From Candidatus Methylomirabilota bacterium (GTDB lineage Bacteria > Methylomirabilota > Methylomirabilia > Rokubacteriales > CSP1-6): a stretch of DNA of 35,003 bases. This document shows positions 1 to 8,850 of the stretch, piece by piece. The notes beneath the pieces were generated by a model, which did not search any database, was not told the DNA's origin, and saw only the letters and a program-made list of their open reading frames with translations. Position 1 is the stretch's first letter; each line of letters opens with the position of its first letter. The position numbers and the translations under genes are program-made. The stretch is taken from assembly GCA_036001065.1 (NCBI GenBank), contig DASYUQ010000051.1:1-35003 (forward strand), read 5' to 3'.

Positions 1-681
1 GCTGATGCGGACGCGGCGGCGCTTCGTGCGCGACGGCATGATGTTCGACAACATCTCCTTGAGGTCGATGCCCATCTGCTCCATACCCTGGCCCGACAGC
101 ACCTCCACCATCGGCACCGCTTGCGCCTGCGTCTCGAGCTCCACCATCCGATCGTCGAGACGGCCGTCGCGGAGCTGCGCCCGGAGTTTCTCGCGTGTGG
201 CGTCCCGCGACGCGTCGGGGCCGATCTCCTCGAGCGACCCGCTCGAATATGCCTCCGTGGACCGCCGCGGGAGGAGCAGGTCGAGGACGCGATCCTCAGC
301 GAGATGCTCCGCGCGCTCGCGAACTCCGGCCATCAGCTCGTCCTTCACCATCTTCACGGAGAGCTCGGTGAGGTCGCGGATCATCGACTCCACGTCGCGG
401 CCGACGTAGCCGACCTCGGTGTATTTCGACGCTTCGACCTTGACGAACGGCGCCTGGGCCAGCTTGGCCAGGCGGCGCGCGATCTCGGTCTTGCCGACGC
501 CGGTGGGACCGATCATGATGATGTTCTTCGGCGCCACCTCGTCGCGCAGCTCCGGCGGCAGGTTCTGGCGGCGCCACCGGTTGCGGAGGGCGACGGCGAC
601 AGCACGCTTGGCCCGCTCCTGACCGACGATGTAGCGGTCCAGCTCGGCGACGATCTGGCCGGGCGTCAGGCTCTCGTTCAC
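1..681 (-). CDS. hslU: ATP-dependent protease ATPase subunit HslU (ClpY), N-terminal part
   Basis: This is the AAA+ unfoldase that feeds substrates to the HslV peptidase in the cytoplasm. The visible 227 codons start at a GTG and read [20 protein letters not shown], the typical HslU N-terminus. A Walker A motif GPTGVGKTE follows near residue 60, then [15 protein letters not shown], which is diagnostic of HslU. The frame is open to the window edge, within the inserted I-domain region and its basic stretch TKRRRVR. About half of the usual 440-460 residues are therefore missing because the window ends, not because the gene is broken. It follows hslV in the same direction, but 187 bases of palindromic repeat separate the two. 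That is unusual for a pair that is normally tightly coupled. Identification is firm. Confidence 0.95.
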   Translation of the reverse strand, partial: MNESLTPGQIVAELDRYIVGQERAKRAVAVALRNRWRRQNLPPELRDEVAPKNIIMIGPTGVGKTEIARRLAKLAQAPFVKVEASKYTEVGYVGRDVESMIRDLTELSVKMVKDELMAGVRERAEHLAEDRVLDLLLPRRSTEAYSSGSLEEIGPDASRDATREKLRAQLRDGRLDDRMVELETQAQAVPMVEVLSGQGMEQMGIDLKEMLSNIMPSRTKRRRVRIS

Positions 682-714
682 AGCACTTCCCCGGTCACGT
701 GGTCGTTGGTTCCG

Positions 715-820
715 TCGGAGGGGGCGGACGTTACGGCCCCCTCCGAGATTCCTAGTCGGAGGGGAGCCTCACGGCCCCCTCCCAGCCACCCCAATGGTTG
801 CGCGGGCAGAGCCCGCGCTC
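715..820. repeat. composite palindromic repeat, copy A (hslV-hslU gap)
   Basis: Read on the gene strand, this holds a 19-base hairpin (800-818, arms GCGCGGGC/GCCCGCGC), an imperfect GGAGGGG/CCCCTCC-type hairpin (about 756-784), and a 32-base hairpin at 715-746 with TCGGAGGGGGC/GCCCCCTCCGA arms. The same building blocks recur at 8718-8811, 16195-16226 and 30698-30779. The 32-base unit is identical, in inverted orientation, to the one at 16195-16226. It resembles REP/BIME-type intergenic elements. Whether it acts in mRNA processing or is simply a mobile repeat cannot be told from the sequence. Confidence 0.85.
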
Positions 821-868
821 TAACGGAGGCGAGATCGCTCTGGCAGGCCGCGGCGGGCACCAACATCC

Positions 869-1408
869 TCACAGCACTTCGACCGTGATGTGGTCGTTGG
901 TGTACACGCAGATGCCGGCCGCGATCCGCATCGCCTCGGTGACGATCGCCTTGGAGTCGAGGTCGGAGTGGCCGAGCAGCGCCCGGGCGGCGGCCAGCGC
1001 GTAGGGCCCGCCGGAGCCGATTCCGATCAGCCCGTCGTCGGGCTCGATCAGGTCTCCCGTGCCGGACACGATGAAGCTGTTCTCGCGGTCGGCCACGGCC
1101 AGCAGCGCCTCCAGCCGGCGCAGGACCCGATCGGACCGCCAGTCCTTGGCCAGCTCTACGGCGGCGCGGGGAAGGTTGCCCCGGTGCTCCTCCAGGCGTC
1201 CTTCGAACCGCGCGAAGAGGGTGAAGGCGTCGGCGGCAGCCCCGGCGAAGCCCGCCACGATCTTGTCGTGGTAGAGCTTGCGGACCTTCCGGGCGCTGGC
1301 TTTGACCACCGTGTTGCCGATCGTCACCTGGCCGTCGCCAGCCATGGCCACCTGCCCGCGATGGCGGACACAGAGAACCGTGGTGGCCCGGATCACCGGC
1401 ACGCTCAT
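869..1408 (-). CDS. hslV: ATP-dependent protease peptidase subunit HslV (ClpQ)
   Basis: This is the threonine peptidase of the HslUV proteasome-like protease, 179 residues from the chosen ATG. The N-terminus is [12 protein letters not shown]. Thr9 is the expected catalytic nucleophile, exposed after removal of an eight-residue leader, as in Bacillus CodW (leader ending HATT) and unlike the one-residue leader of E. coli. Family hallmarks are [55 protein letters not shown] and the C-terminal [12 protein letters not shown]. The ATG overlaps the xerC stop by one base (TGATG), which fixes the start better than the GTG one codon upstream. Length and motifs are normal. Confidence 0.96.
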   Translation of the reverse strand: MSVPVIRATTVLCVRHRGQVAMAGDGQVTIGNTVVKASARKVRKLYHDKIVAGFAGAAADAFTLFARFEGRLEEHRGNLPRAAVELAKDWRSDRVLRRLEALLAVADRENSFIVSGTGDLIEPDDGLIGIGSGGPYALAAARALLGHSDLDSKAIVTEAMRIAAGICVYTNDHITVEVL

Positions 1409-2301
1409 CACGGGCTCGGGGTAACCGCGCGGGCACGGGGATGGGCGGCGTCGTACACGCGCGTCAGCTGGTCGGCACCCACGTGCGTGTAGCGCTGCGT
1501 CGTGCTGAGCCGGCTGTGCCCCAGCAGCTCCTGGATCATCCGCAGATCGGCCCCCGCATCCAGGAGATGGGTCGCGAAGGTGTGGCGCAGCGTGTGCGGG
1601 CTGACTCGCCGCCGGAGCCCGAGCTGCCGCGCCCGGTGGCGGACGATCTCGAAAACGCTCCGCACGCCCAGCCGCGCACCCCGGCGATTCACGAACAACG
1701 GCCCGCGCGGGCGCGGGCCTCCGTCGAGATAGGCGTCGAGCGCGGCCGCCGCCCGGGCACCGAACGGCACGATCCGCTCCTTGCGCCCCTTGCCGAGCAC
1801 TCGCACCGTCCGCTGGGGCCGGTCCACGTGGTCGAGGTCGAGCCCGGTGAGCTCGGAAACGCGCAGGCCGGTGGCGTAGAGCGTCTCTAAAATAGCGCGG
1901 TCGCGGGCCGAAGTGCCCTTGGCGTCGACCAGCAGCGCGGCCTCGTCGATGGGCAGGAACGAGACGAGCTTTCGGCCCAGGCGCGGTCCCCTCACCTCCA
2001 GCGCGGGGTTGCGCGGCAGGAGGCCCCGGCGCACGAGGAACCGGAACCAGCTCCTGAGCGCGGCGAGCTTCCGCGCCACCGTCACCGGCTCGCGCCGGTG
2101 GGTGTGCAGGCGCGCCAGGTACGCCCGGATCAGGCGCGCGTCGACGGACGCGATCGTCTCGGCCAGCGCATCGCGGCCCGAGATCTCGACGAGGAAGCGG
2201 CGAAACTCCTCGAGATCGCTCCGGTAGCTGCGGAGCGTGTGGGGAGAGGCGTGCTTTTCCACGGCGAGGTAGCGGAGGAAAGGCGCCAGCGGATCGGTCA
2301 T
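1408..2301 (-). CDS. xerC: tyrosine recombinase XerC/CodV
   Basis: This is a tyrosine recombinase of 297 residues, expected to resolve chromosome dimers at dif with a XerD partner that is not in this window. The N-terminal SAM-like core-binding domain spans about residues 1-90 and the catalytic domain about 110-285. The catalytic residues are all visible: Arg147 (GLRVSE), Lys171 (GKGRKER), His236 and Arg239 (HTLRH), His262 (LLGHS) and nucleophile Tyr271 (TQRYTHV). The ATG overlaps the topA stop by four bases (ATGA), so I take this start rather than the longer open frame. Its place between topA and hslV is that of codV in Bacillus. XerD cannot be strictly excluded, but context favours XerC. 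Confidence 0.94.
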   Translation of the reverse strand: MTDPLAPFLRYLAVEKHASPHTLRSYRSDLEEFRRFLVEISGRDALAETIASVDARLIRAYLARLHTHRREPVTVARKLAALRSWFRFLVRRGLLPRNPALEVRGPRLGRKLVSFLPIDEAALLVDAKGTSARDRAILETLYATGLRVSELTGLDLDHVDRPQRTVRVLGKGRKERIVPFGARAAAALDAYLDGGPRPRGPLFVNRRGARLGVRSVFEIVRHRARQLGLRRRVSPHTLRHTFATHLLDAGADLRMIQELLGHSRLSTTQRYTHVGADQLTRVYDAAHPRARAVTPSP

Positions 2302-4541
2302 GCCACTGGCAGCTCGGCCTCCCGCCGGAAGCCGCACCCGTCCCGGACGCAGGTCTGCATCTTCCGGCCCCGGGCCGAGCGCTCGGTGAGGAAGGGCGCG
2401 CCGCACGCGGGACAGGGCTCCGCGACCGGACGCTGCCAGAGGACGAACTTGCACGTCGGATAGGCCGAGCACCCGTAGAAGGTTCGCCCGCGGCGGGACC
2501 GGCGCTCGACCAGCTCGCCGGCGCAGCCAGGCTGGGGGCAGGCGATGCCGAGGGTCACCGGCTTCGTCGTCTTGCACTCGGGGTAGCCGGAGCACGCGAT
2601 GAACTTGCCGTAGCGCCCGTGCTTGACGACCATCGGTTTACCACAGGCGGGGCAGAGCTCGTTGGTGGGCTCGTCTTCCGCCCGCCCGCCGCCGTTGAGG
2701 TCGCGCGTGTACCGGCAGTCGGGATAGGCGGAGCAGGCGATGAACTTACCGAAGCGCCCCCGGCGCTCGAGCAGCGGCTGGCTGCACTCGGGACAGTCCT
2801 CCCCCGTCTCCTCCCCCTTCTTCACGTTGCGCATGTTCTTCTTGGCTTCGGCCAGGTCCCGCTTGAAGGGTCCGTAGAACTTCTGGACCGTGTCCACCCA
2901 CTTCCGCTCGCCTTCCTCGACCCGGTCGAGCTCACCCTCCATCTGGGCCGTGAACTCGACGTTCATGATGTCCGCGAAGAAGCCCTGGAGCAGGTCGGTG
3001 ACCTCGATGCCGAGCTCGGTCGCAAAGAGCGTCCGCCGCTCGCGGCGGACGTAGCCACGCTCGTTGACGATCGTGCTGAGGATCTGCGCGTAGGTCGACG
3101 GCCTTCCGATCCCCAGCTCCTCCAGCGACTTGATGAGCGAGGCCTCCGTGTAGCGCGGCGGCGGCTGGGTGAAATGCTGCTTGGGGTCGAGCCCGAGCAG
3201 TGCCAGGACCTCGCCCTCCTCGAGCGGCGGCACGACGCTCTCGGCGTCCTCCTCGGAGACCGCCTCGTCCTCCCGGCTCTCCACGTACACGGCCATGAAC
3301 CCCTTGAACTTGAGCGTCTGGCCCTGGGCGCGGAAGAGGCAGCGACCGGCCTCGATGTCGGCGCTGACGGTATCGTAGACCGCCGGCGTCATCTGGCTGG
3401 CCAGGAACCGCTCCCAGATGAGCCGGTAGAGTGCCTGCTGGTCCCGGGTGAGGAAACGCGCCACCAGCTTGGGCTCGCGGGCGACGTCGGAGGGGCGAAT
3501 GGCCTCGTGCGCCTCCTGGGCGCTGCCGCGCGAGCGGTAGACGGGCGGCGTCTCCGGCACGTACTCGCGTCCCAGCCGCGCCGTCACCCACCCCCGCGCC
3601 TCCTCCTGCGCCTCGCGCGCCACGCGGACCGCGTCGGTGCGCATATAGGTGATGAGGCCGACGGGACCGTCGTCGCCCACGTCGATGCCCTCGTAGAGCT
3701 GCTGGGCCACCGTCATCGTCTTCTTGGCCGAGAAGCCCAGCTTGCGCCCCGCCTCCTGCTGCAGCGTCGAGGTGATGAAAGGCGGCGCGGGATTCCGCCG
3801 GCGCTCGCCGCGCGTCACCGAGCGGACGGTGAAGCGCGCCCCTTCCAGCGACGCCATGAGCGTGCGGGTGGTCTCCTCGCTGGGCAGCGAGGCCTTCTCA
3901 CCCGCCACCTCCTTGAGGGTGGCGACGAACTCCGGCGGGCGCTTGGCGCGGAGGCGGGCGTGCAGCGACCAGTACTCTTCGGGTCGGAACGCCTGGATCT
4001 CGCGCTCGCGATCGACGATCAAGCGCACGGCCACGGACTGCACGCGGCCGGCCGACAGCCCGCGCTGGACCTTCTCCCACAGGAGCGGCGAGAGGCTGTA
4101 GCCGACGAGCCGATCGAGGACGCGGCGCGCCTGCTGGGCGTCCACCTTCTTGAGGTCGATCTTCCCCGGATTCTGGAACGCCGCCTTCACCGCGCGCTCC
4201 GTGATCTCGTTGAAGGCCACCCGGTACACCTTCTTCTTGTCGAAGGGCAGCTCCTGGGCCAGATGCCAGCCGATCGCTTCGCCCTCCCGGTCGGGGTCGG
4301 TCGCCACGTAGAGCGCGTCGGCCTTCTCGGCGGCCTTCTTGAGCTCGTCGAGCACCTTCTTCTTGCCCGGCATCACGACGTACTTGGGCTTGAAGCCCCG
4401 CTTGGGATCGACGCCGAGATTGGACTTGGGCAGATCGCGGACGTGGCCCATGCAGGCTTTGACGACGTACCGCGAGTCCAGATATTTCTGGATCGTCTTC
4501 ACCTTCGTGGGCGATTCCACCACCACCAGCGATTTCCCCAC
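2298..4541 (-). CDS. topA: DNA topoisomerase I (type IA)
   Basis: This enzyme relaxes negative supercoils by cutting one DNA strand through a 5'-phosphotyrosyl bond. The 747-residue protein starts at a GTG that overlaps the dprA stop by one base. The TOPRIM domain shows Glu9 (VVESPTK) and the acidic cluster TDPDREGEA (Asp82, Asp84, Glu86). The nucleophile is Tyr299 in [10 protein letters not shown]. The [19 protein letters not shown] segment is conserved around residue 165. The C-terminus carries four consecutive zinc-ribbon units beginning CPEC, CPAC, CPQPGC and CPAC; the last two are less regular. Length is within the normal range. In the related Bacillus operon trmFO lies between topA and xerC; here it is missing and the two genes overlap. 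Confidence 0.97.
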   Translation of the reverse strand: MGKSLVVVESPTKVKTIQKYLDSRYVVKACMGHVRDLPKSNLGVDPKRGFKPKYVVMPGKKKVLDELKKAAEKADALYVATDPDREGEAIGWHLAQELPFDKKKVYRVAFNEITERAVKAAFQNPGKIDLKKVDAQQARRVLDRLVGYSLSPLLWEKVQRGLSAGRVQSVAVRLIVDREREIQAFRPEEYWSLHARLRAKRPPEFVATLKEVAGEKASLPSEETTRTLMASLEGARFTVRSVTRGERRRNPAPPFITSTLQQEAGRKLGFSAKKTMTVAQQLYEGIDVGDDGPVGLITYMRTDAVRVAREAQEEARGWVTARLGREYVPETPPVYRSRGSAQEAHEAIRPSDVAREPKLVARFLTRDQQALYRLIWERFLASQMTPAVYDTVSADIEAGRCLFRAQGQTLKFKGFMAVYVESREDEAVSEEDAESVVPPLEEGEVLALLGLDPKQHFTQPPPRYTEASLIKSLEELGIGRPSTYAQILSTIVNERGYVRRERRTLFATELGIEVTDLLQGFFADIMNVEFTAQMEGELDRVEEGERKWVDTVQKFYGPFKRDLAEAKKNMRNVKKGEETGEDCPECSQPLLERRGRFGKFIACSAYPDCRYTRDLNGGGRAEDEPTNELCPACGKPMVVKHGRYGKFIACSGYPECKTTKPVTLGIACPQPGCAGELVERRSRRGRTFYGCSAYPTCKFVLWQRPVAEPCPACGAPFLTERSARGRKMQTCVRDGCGFRREAELPVA

Positions 4542-5479
4542 TAGGCCCTCCCCGCCCGCACCGCCACGCTCACCCAGCGCTGTCCCTCGAGCTGGCGCGC
4601 CCAGCCGCCGAGCTCGAGCGCGACGAGCGTCGCTGCGACGCGCGCCGGGTTGGTCGCGCTGCGCGCGATGAGCGCCTCGATGTGCTGCGGCTCATCCGGC
4701 CTCAACATCGCCAGGACTCGCGCCTCCTCGCTGTCGGCGGCCGGCCGCTCCACCTCGCCCCGCTCGGTCCGAGGGGCTTGAACGGCCCGACGCCACGGAT
4801 CTGGTAATTCTTGCACGATATCGGCCCAATCGCGTACCAGTTTAGCACCGTCCTGAATGAGCCTGTTCGAGCCCCGGCTCGTATCCGACGTGATTCGGCC
4901 TGGAACGGCGAATACTTCGCGGCCGAGATCGCCCGCCAGACCCGCGGTGATCAGCGCGCCGGAGCGCTCGCCGGCCTCGACGACGACCACGCCCAGCGCC
5001 AGGCCGGCGATCGTACGGTTGCGCGCGGGGAAGTAGCCCGGCAACGGCGGCGTGCCGGGCGCGAACTGCGAGATCACCGCGCCCTGGCGCGCGATGTCGC
5101 CGGCCAGCGCGCGGTTCTCCGGCGGGTAGGCGACGTCGATGCCGCAGCCGAGCACGGCGATGGTGCGGCCGCCGGCGGCGAGCGCGCCGCGGTGCGCGGC
5201 CGTGTCGATCCCGCGCGCCAGCCCGCTGATCACCGTCACGCCGCGCGCCGCCAGCTCGAAGGCCAGGCGCTCGGCGACCTCCAGGCCATACGGCGTCGCC
5301 CGCCGCGTGCCCACCACCGCGATGGCCAGCGCGTCGTCGCGCTCGCAGGCGCCCCGGATCCACAGATCGGGCGGCGACTGAATGGCGGCCAGCAGCGCGG
5401 GATACCGCGCGTCGCGAGGCGTGAGCCTGAGGGGTTCCACGTGAGTCGTCACATTGCCCGGAGCCGGCGCTCCGGTCAA
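4541..5479 (-). CDS. dprA: DNA processing protein DprA/Smf
   Basis: DprA binds incoming single-stranded DNA and loads RecA during natural transformation. The protein has up to 312 residues. A Rossmann-like DprA domain fills about residues 25-230, with AVVGTRRATPYG, ISGLARGIDTAAHRGAL, VLGCGIDVAYPPEN, FPARNRTIAGLA and SGALITAGLA. A C-terminal winged-helix domain follows (about 245-305). The usual N-terminal helix-hairpin-helix/SAM domain of 50-60 residues is absent, so this is a short form. The longest frame begins at a TTG at 5479. A GTG at 5452, opening VTTHVEPLRL, is equally possible, and neither has a clear ribosome site. No other competence gene is visible here. Confidence 0.93.
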   Translation of the reverse strand: MTGAPAPGNVTTHVEPLRLTPRDARYPALLAAIQSPPDLWIRGACERDDALAIAVVGTRRATPYGLEVAERLAFELAARGVTVISGLARGIDTAAHRGALAAGGRTIAVLGCGIDVAYPPENRALAGDIARQGAVISQFAPGTPPLPGYFPARNRTIAGLALGVVVVEAGERSGALITAGLAGDLGREVFAVPGRITSDTSRGSNRLIQDGAKLVRDWADIVQELPDPWRRAVQAPRTERGEVERPAADSEEARVLAMLRPDEPQHIEALIARSATNPARVAATLVALELGGWARQLEGQRWVSVAVRAGRA

Positions 5480-5503
5480 GAACCCGAACAGATACGGTGC
5501 GCC

Positions 5504-6280
5504 TTACGGTCGGCTGGAGCTCCGGCGCGCGCGCAGGAGGCCGCGCGCCCGCCCGGCGGCCTCGGAGTCGGGATGCTCCTGGACCAGACGCTGCCACACC
5601 TGGTGGGCGCGCGCCGGCTCCCGAAGGTTCGCGTAGCAGAGACCGATCCTGAGCAGCGCATCCGCCGCCTTGCCGTTGACGGAGTCCTGCTCCGGCACCT
5701 TTTCGAACTCGACGATCGCCTGGCGATAGTCGCGCTGGATGTAGTAGGCTTCGCCGATCCAGTACTGAGCGCTGGGCGCGAGCGGGTGCCTGGAGTATTT
5801 GGCGAGGAAGTCGGTGAACTCCAGCACCGCCTGGCCGTGCTCGCGGGCGCGGAACGTTGCCACCGCGATGTTGTACGCCGCTTCGGCCGCGCCCGACCGC
5901 GGGGCGCCGTCACGGGCGGGCCGCTCGGGCGCCGGCGGCGGTGGTAGCGGTGGCGCCGCCGGAGCCGGACGCGCCGCCAGGTCGGCCCGGACATCCTTGA
6001 TCCCCTCCTCGACGGCGGTCACGCGCGAGCCCAGCCGCCCCACCGCCTCGCTGGGAGCGGTCACCGCGCCGCCCACATCGCGCACGCGAGCCTCCAGCGC
6101 TCTGAGCTCCTGCAGCGCGCGCGCCGACTCACGCGCCTGCTCATCGTGAGCCTGGCGAAGCGCAGCCACCTCGGCCCGGAGCGCGGTGAGCTCGGCTCGG
6201 AACTGGCGGACACTGCTGCGTGTCGCACATCCACTGGCGAGGGCGAACACGACGGCCAGCGCCAGCAGTCCCCGACTCAT
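5504..6280 (-). CDS. cpoB: CpoB/YbgF-like lipoprotein with TPR repeats
   Basis: This is a probable periplasmic protein that in other bacteria links the Tol-Pal machinery to cell-wall synthesis. From the ATG at 6280 the product has 258 residues and begins with a lipoprotein signal, MSRGLLALAVVFALASGC (lipobox LASGC). A coiled coil follows (about residues 25-90, AELTALRAEVAALRQ), then a Pro/Ala-rich linker. The C-terminal TPR domain contains AAYNIAVATFRAREHGQAV, YWIGEAYYIQRDYRQAI and ADALLRIGLCY, as in YbgF. The frame extends up to a TTG at 6337, but the signal peptide argues for 6280; an ATG at 6313 is also possible. Tol and pal genes are not nearby, so the Tol link is by family only. Confidence 0.85.
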   Translation of the reverse strand: MSRGLLALAVVFALASGCATRSSVRQFRAELTALRAEVAALRQAHDEQARESARALQELRALEARVRDVGGAVTAPSEAVGRLGSRVTAVEEGIKDVRADLAARPAPAAPPLPPPPAPERPARDGAPRSGAAEAAYNIAVATFRAREHGQAVLEFTDFLAKYSRHPLAPSAQYWIGEAYYIQRDYRQAIVEFEKVPEQDSVNGKAADALLRIGLCYANLREPARAHQVWQRLVQEHPDSEAAGRARGLLRARRSSSRP

Positions 6281-6370
6281 GCGCGCGACCGTAGCATGCG
6301 CGGAAAAAGGCATGCGGGGAAAAACGATGTCGGCCAACCCCTCCTGTTTAAGGCTCTTTATAAGATCCTG

Positions 6371-7570
6371 TCACTTAAGATGTTGTAAAAGAATGACTTC
6401 CAAGCTGTCGCCTTTTGCGATGATGGTGTCGCCGGGCACGACGGCCAGCCCATCGGCCTCGACCATCGAGCGCAGGATGGCGGAGCCCTGCTCGCCGGTC
6501 AGGCGCGCCCCGTACTCGTCGCCGTCCCGGGCTAGCGTCACCCGGAGATAGCCGCGCCGGTGACCGGGATTGGCAATGGGATCGAGGGCGCGGGCACGGA
6601 TGCGCGGACGGTCCACGGTGCGGCGCCCGGCCATGGCCAGCAGCGCGGGGCGGACGAAGAGCTCGAACGTCACCATCGCCGAGACGGGATTGCCGGGGAG
6701 GCCGAAGACCAGGCGCCGGTCGAGCGTGCCGAAGGTGATCGGCTTACCGGGACGCATCGACACCTGCCAGAGATGCAGCTCGGCCCCGCAGCGCGTGAGC
6801 GCCTCGCGGACCAGATCGAGCTCGCCGACGGAGACGCCCGCCGACGAGATGAGCACGTCCGCGGGCATTCCCCATCGGATCCGCTCCTCGATCGCCTCGA
6901 GGCGGTCCGGCGTCACTCCGAGGTTGATCGGCTCGGCGCCGGCCTCGAGCACCTGGGCCATCAACGAGTAGGTGTTCGTGTTGGGAATCTGGCCGGGTGC
7001 GGGCTCGGTGCCGAGGTCCGCCAGCTCGTTGCCGGTCGACAGGATGGCCACGCGCGGCCGCCGGTAGACCAGCACCGGCGTGTGGCCCAGTGTCGCCAGC
7101 AACCCGACCTCGGCCGGCCCCAGCGTACGGCCCGGCTCGAGCAGGCGGTCCCCCACCCTCACGTCTTCGCCACGCGGGCGGATGAAGGCGCCCGGCTCTA
7201 CGGCGCGGATGATCCGGACCCGGTCGCCTTCCGCCTCGACGTCTTCCTGGGGAATGACGGCATCGACGCCCTCGGGCACCGGGGCTCCGGTGAAGATCCT
7301 GACCGCCTCACCGGGCCCGACCGGTCGGGTCGGCAACGTCCCCGCGGCCACGCAGTCCACGACGACGAGCGTCACGGGGACGGCGCGCGTGTCGGCCGCC
7401 CGCACGGCGTAGCCGTCCATGGAGGAGTTCGGCCACGGCGGGATCTCGCGGCGGGAAACGATGGGCTCGGCGAGGACGCGCCCCGGGGCCGCGCAGACGT
7501 CCACCCGCTCCGTCCCCAGTGGCAGGGCCCGGGAGAGGATCTGGGCCAGGGCCTCTTCGACGGTCAGCAC
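6371..7570 (-). CDS. moeA: molybdopterin molybdenumtransferase MoeA
   Basis: MoeA inserts molybdate into adenylated molybdopterin, the last step of molybdenum cofactor synthesis in the cytoplasm. The 399-residue protein starts at a GTG. It shows the N-terminal PPWPNSSMDGYAVRAADT signature, the GAPVPEGVDAVIPQED loop, STGNELADLG, the MogA-like domain (SSAGVSVGELDLVREAL, about residues 240-265), RPGKPITFG and FGLPGNPVSAMVTFELF. It lies 34 bases after actF and so probably shares the complex III transcript. Its likely client in this window is the formate dehydrogenase; ActB of complex III is not expected to carry molybdenum. The last six codons (CTTTTACAACATCTTAAG) are strikingly AT-rich for this genome. 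Confidence 0.96.
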   Translation of the reverse strand: MLTVEEALAQILSRALPLGTERVDVCAAPGRVLAEPIVSRREIPPWPNSSMDGYAVRAADTRAVPVTLVVVDCVAAGTLPTRPVGPGEAVRIFTGAPVPEGVDAVIPQEDVEAEGDRVRIIRAVEPGAFIRPRGEDVRVGDRLLEPGRTLGPAEVGLLATLGHTPVLVYRRPRVAILSTGNELADLGTEPAPGQIPNTNTYSLMAQVLEAGAEPINLGVTPDRLEAIEERIRWGMPADVLISSAGVSVGELDLVREALTRCGAELHLWQVSMRPGKPITFGTLDRRLVFGLPGNPVSAMVTFELFVRPALLAMAGRRTVDRPRIRARALDPIANPGHRRGYLRVTLARDGDEYGARLTGEQGSAILRSMVEADGLAVVPGDTIIAKGDSLEVILLQHLK

Positions 7571-7604
7571 GTCCCTACTTTAGCGTCGCGGGGGCCGCCG
7601 CATC

Positions 7605-8714
7605 CTAATGGCTTGGATGCGGCAGGTTGAGGACCGGTCGGAAGCGGGCGAAGAACCAGCGCCGGCTCAGGACGAAGACCCCGAAAAAGCCGGCCGTGAT
7701 GAGGGCGTCGCGCCAGCCGAGCGCGAAGCCCGCCTCTGGGTTGACGGAGGGAAAGACGACGACGATCCGCTCGAGGAAGATGGCGACCAGCCCGAAGACG
7801 GCCACCACGACGAGGGGCGTGTGGCGCTCGGGCGGCCGGCCGGTGAGCCGCTTGAGCAGGTAGGCGAACGGGATGAGCCAGCCCACCACCAGCACCACCC
7901 AGGACACGGCTCCCCAGGGCTGCGTGAGGAAGCGGCGCACGACGAAGCGGGTTTCGACCGGCACGTTGCCGTACCAGATGACGAGGTACTGCGACCAGAA
8001 GAAATACATCCACATGATCGAGAGAGCGAACTGAAGCTTGGCGACATCCTGGACGGCGGCGGGCGGCACCGAGGCCAACCCCCGCGCGTTGGCGAGGACC
8101 GTCAGGATCGACAGCAGCGCGAAGCCCGTGTAGAGCGTGGAGACGACGAAGTAGCCGCCGAACAGGCCGCTGTACCACTGGGGGTCGAGCGACATGACGA
8201 GGTCGAACCCCCACAGCGACACCGTGACTACCCACAGCACGAGGAGGATCACCGCCAGGCGGTTGCGCCGGCTCCGCTCCCGCTCGTCGTCGGGCTGGAT
8301 CGGGTCGCCCAGCAGGGCGCGCACGAAGACGAAGGCCACGCCGAACAGGGCGGCCGCGCACCCCAGCGTCCGGAGCCAGAAGAACGGGGTGTTCAGCCAC
8401 GCCGCCTTCACCGGGATCGGATGCGTGACCCATGGATAGAGCACGACGCGACCGGTGAAGAGGATGAGCAGCAGGACGAATGCCGCCGGGAGGAAGCCGG
8501 CCGTCGTCAGCGCGATGCGCCGCACGCTCGGCGACCAGCGCGCCTCGGTGAGCTGCATCATCCCCGCGATCGCCGGGCCGGTGACGGCCAGCCCCGACCA
8601 GAAGACGAGGTTCACGAGGTAGATCGACCACACGCGCGCGGCCTCCGCCGAGTTGACGCCCAGGACGAAGGCCAGCGCCCCCAGCGCCGCCAGCAGCCCC
8701 CAGATCACGCTCAT
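7605..8714 (-). CDS. actF: alternative complex III membrane subunit ActF
   Basis: This is an integral membrane subunit of quinol:cytochrome c/HiPIP oxidoreductase (alternative complex III). It has 369 residues and about ten hydrophobic helices, beginning VIWGLLAALGALAFVLGV. Typical ActF segments include SLWGFDLVMSLDPQWYSGLFG, FALSIMWMYFFWSQYLVIWYG and NVPVETRF. ActF is a shortened relative of the NrfD-like subunit ActC. The ATG at 8714 lies just inside the edge of a palindromic repeat that separates it from actE. It closes the set actABCDE-F in canonical order, so the assignment rests on both sequence and context. Confidence 0.92.
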   Translation of the reverse strand: MSVIWGLLAALGALAFVLGVNSAEAARVWSIYLVNLVFWSGLAVTGPAIAGMMQLTEARWSPSVRRIALTTAGFLPAAFVLLLILFTGRVVLYPWVTHPIPVKAAWLNTPFFWLRTLGCAAALFGVAFVFVRALLGDPIQPDDERERSRRNRLAVILLVLWVVTVSLWGFDLVMSLDPQWYSGLFGGYFVVSTLYTGFALLSILTVLANARGLASVPPAAVQDVAKLQFALSIMWMYFFWSQYLVIWYGNVPVETRFVVRRFLTQPWGAVSWVVLVVGWLIPFAYLLKRLTGRPPERHTPLVVVAVFGLVAIFLERIVVVFPSVNPEAGFALGWRDALITAGFFGVFVLSRRWFFARFRPVLNLPHPSH

Positions 8715-8717
8715 ACG

Positions 8718-8811
8718 TCGGAGGGGGCGACGTCACAGGCGCGCCCCCTGGGCGCGACGGCCCCCTCCGAGGCCTCCCCCAGCACAGGTTGCGCCGGCGA
8801 AGCCGGCGCTC
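8718..8811. repeat. composite palindromic repeat, copy B (actE-actF gap)
   Basis: On the gene strand there is first a 19-base hairpin (8791-8809, arms GCGCCGGC/GCCGGCGC), then a long hairpin with TCGGAGGGGGC/GCCCCCTCCGA outer arms (8718-8770). The long hairpin's loop itself folds as GCGCCC/GGGCGC. Its order and spacing match the copy at 30698-30779. It ends three bases before the actF start codon, so the hairpin would sit over the actF ribosome site in a polycistronic mRNA and could lower actF translation. Confidence 0.85.
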
Positions 8812-8850
8812 GAGTCGGCGTGCCCGACTCTCGGGTTGACACAGGATGTC

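Noticed and set aside
715-820. A short CRISPR-like array, because of repeated GGAGGGGGC units.
   Set aside because: Only two imperfect palindromic units are adjacent, there are no regular spacers, and no cas gene is present.
2619-4544. A 641-codon plus-strand frame opposite topA.
   Set aside because: Antisense shadow of a firmly identified gene, with no ribosome site or motif.
8715-8850. A rho-independent terminator between actE and actF.
   Set aside because: The hairpins lack a U-run, recur at unrelated sites and lie inside a six-gene complex operon. A dispersed repeat explains them better.
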